Assembly (NCBI RefSeq): GCF_004087835.1
Contig: NZ_CP035119.1
Location: 1 to 64,000 of the forward strand
Source of the DNA: Halorussus pelagicus
GTDB lineage: Archaea > Halobacteriota > Halobacteria > Halobacteriales > Haladaptataceae
Reading direction: 5' to 3'
DNA: 64,000 nucleotides
Within the stretch, counting starts at the first letter, position 1; each line of letters begins with the position of its first letter. The position numbers were made by a program, and so were the translations under genes. Shown piece after piece: positions 63,980 to 64,000 of this stretch. The notes below the pieces were generated by a model. It did not search any database. It was not told the DNA's origin and worked only from the letters and a program-made list of their open reading frames with translations.

Positions 63980-64000
63980 GATGAGACCCCACTCCTGGCG

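Noticed and set aside
1-64000. CRISPR arrays, integrases, transposases or tRNA genes
   Set aside because: None seen: no regularly spaced repeats of CRISPR length, no transposase or integrase motifs, and no cloverleaf candidates.

Overview
The window is chromosomal DNA from a haloarchaeon (class Halobacteria). Evidence: high G+C throughout; acidic, Asp/Glu-rich proteins; many Tat-type signal peptides; TATA-like boxes about 25-30 nt before start codons with little or no leader; and archaeal marker genes (TFE, aTrm56, an AbrB-PhoU regulator, archaellin, squalene/phytoene synthase, archaeal DhnA-type aldolase). I cannot fix the genus from sequence alone.

Layout. 1-2.7 kb: two tandem subtilisin-like proteases (the first cut by the window edge), then a BsuPI-type proteinase inhibitor. 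2.8-13.7 kb: mostly housekeeping genes (aTrm56, 5'-nucleotidase-like phosphoesterase, TFE with DUF2110 and a lipoprotein, CinA-like protein, NAD-kinase-like protein, PhoU-type regulator, nitrilase) with small haloarchaeal proteins between them. 13.7-15.1 kb: debris, an HTH membrane regulator, and a gene-free stretch of repeats and hairpins. 15.1-26.8 kb: aldehyde dehydrogenase, RIO-like kinase, arylsulfotransferase-like protein, acyl-CoA dehydrogenase, archaellin, two divergent glutamate dehydrogenases, a CitE-like lyase and a MaoC hydratase. 25.3-31.4 kb is the accessory part: three small secreted proteins that each end in a cysteine-rich tail with Cys as last residue, mixed with Tat-exported proteins (a lipoprotein and a phospholipase C-like enzyme), small membrane proteins and a decayed PQQ-propeller gene. 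31.4-45 kb: acyl-CoA carboxylase, gluconeogenic aldolase/FBPase pair, HhH protein, YqcI/YcgG-isochorismatase pair, HTH-PAS-histidine kinase, 3-hydroxyacyl-CoA dehydrogenase, LamG lipoprotein, squalene/phytoene synthase, second acyl-CoA dehydrogenase. 45.8-48.9 kb: a CHAT caspase-like protease facing a 44-residue membrane peptide. 53.4-62.2 kb: a complete branched-chain amino acid cluster leuA-ilvB-ilvN-ilvC-orf-leuC-leuD-leuB. 62.3-64 kb: small regulators and a phosphatidylserine-decarboxylase-type enzyme.

How the genes fit together. The ilv/leu genes encode the steps from pyruvate to ketoisovalerate (except dihydroxyacid dehydratase, not in the window) and on to leucine precursors; most are translationally coupled. 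Aldolase and FBPase form a two-gene gluconeogenic operon with TrmB-like palindromes upstream. Acyl-CoA dehydrogenases, 3-hydroxyacyl-CoA dehydrogenase, MaoC hydratase, CitE-like lyase and acyl-CoA carboxylase point to fatty acid, propionate and acetyl-CoA metabolism.

Best candidates for something undescribed: (1) the cysteine-terminal secreted protein family at 25.3-31.4 kb, two members of which share a promoter element; (2) the CHAT protease with its membrane peptide; (3) the two proteases with an adjacent inhibitor; (4) arrays of perfect hairpins in gene-free gaps. Several reading frames (5' end of leuA, a DUF7528-like gene, a 66-codon open frame without start) look broken by single-base events and need checking against reads.
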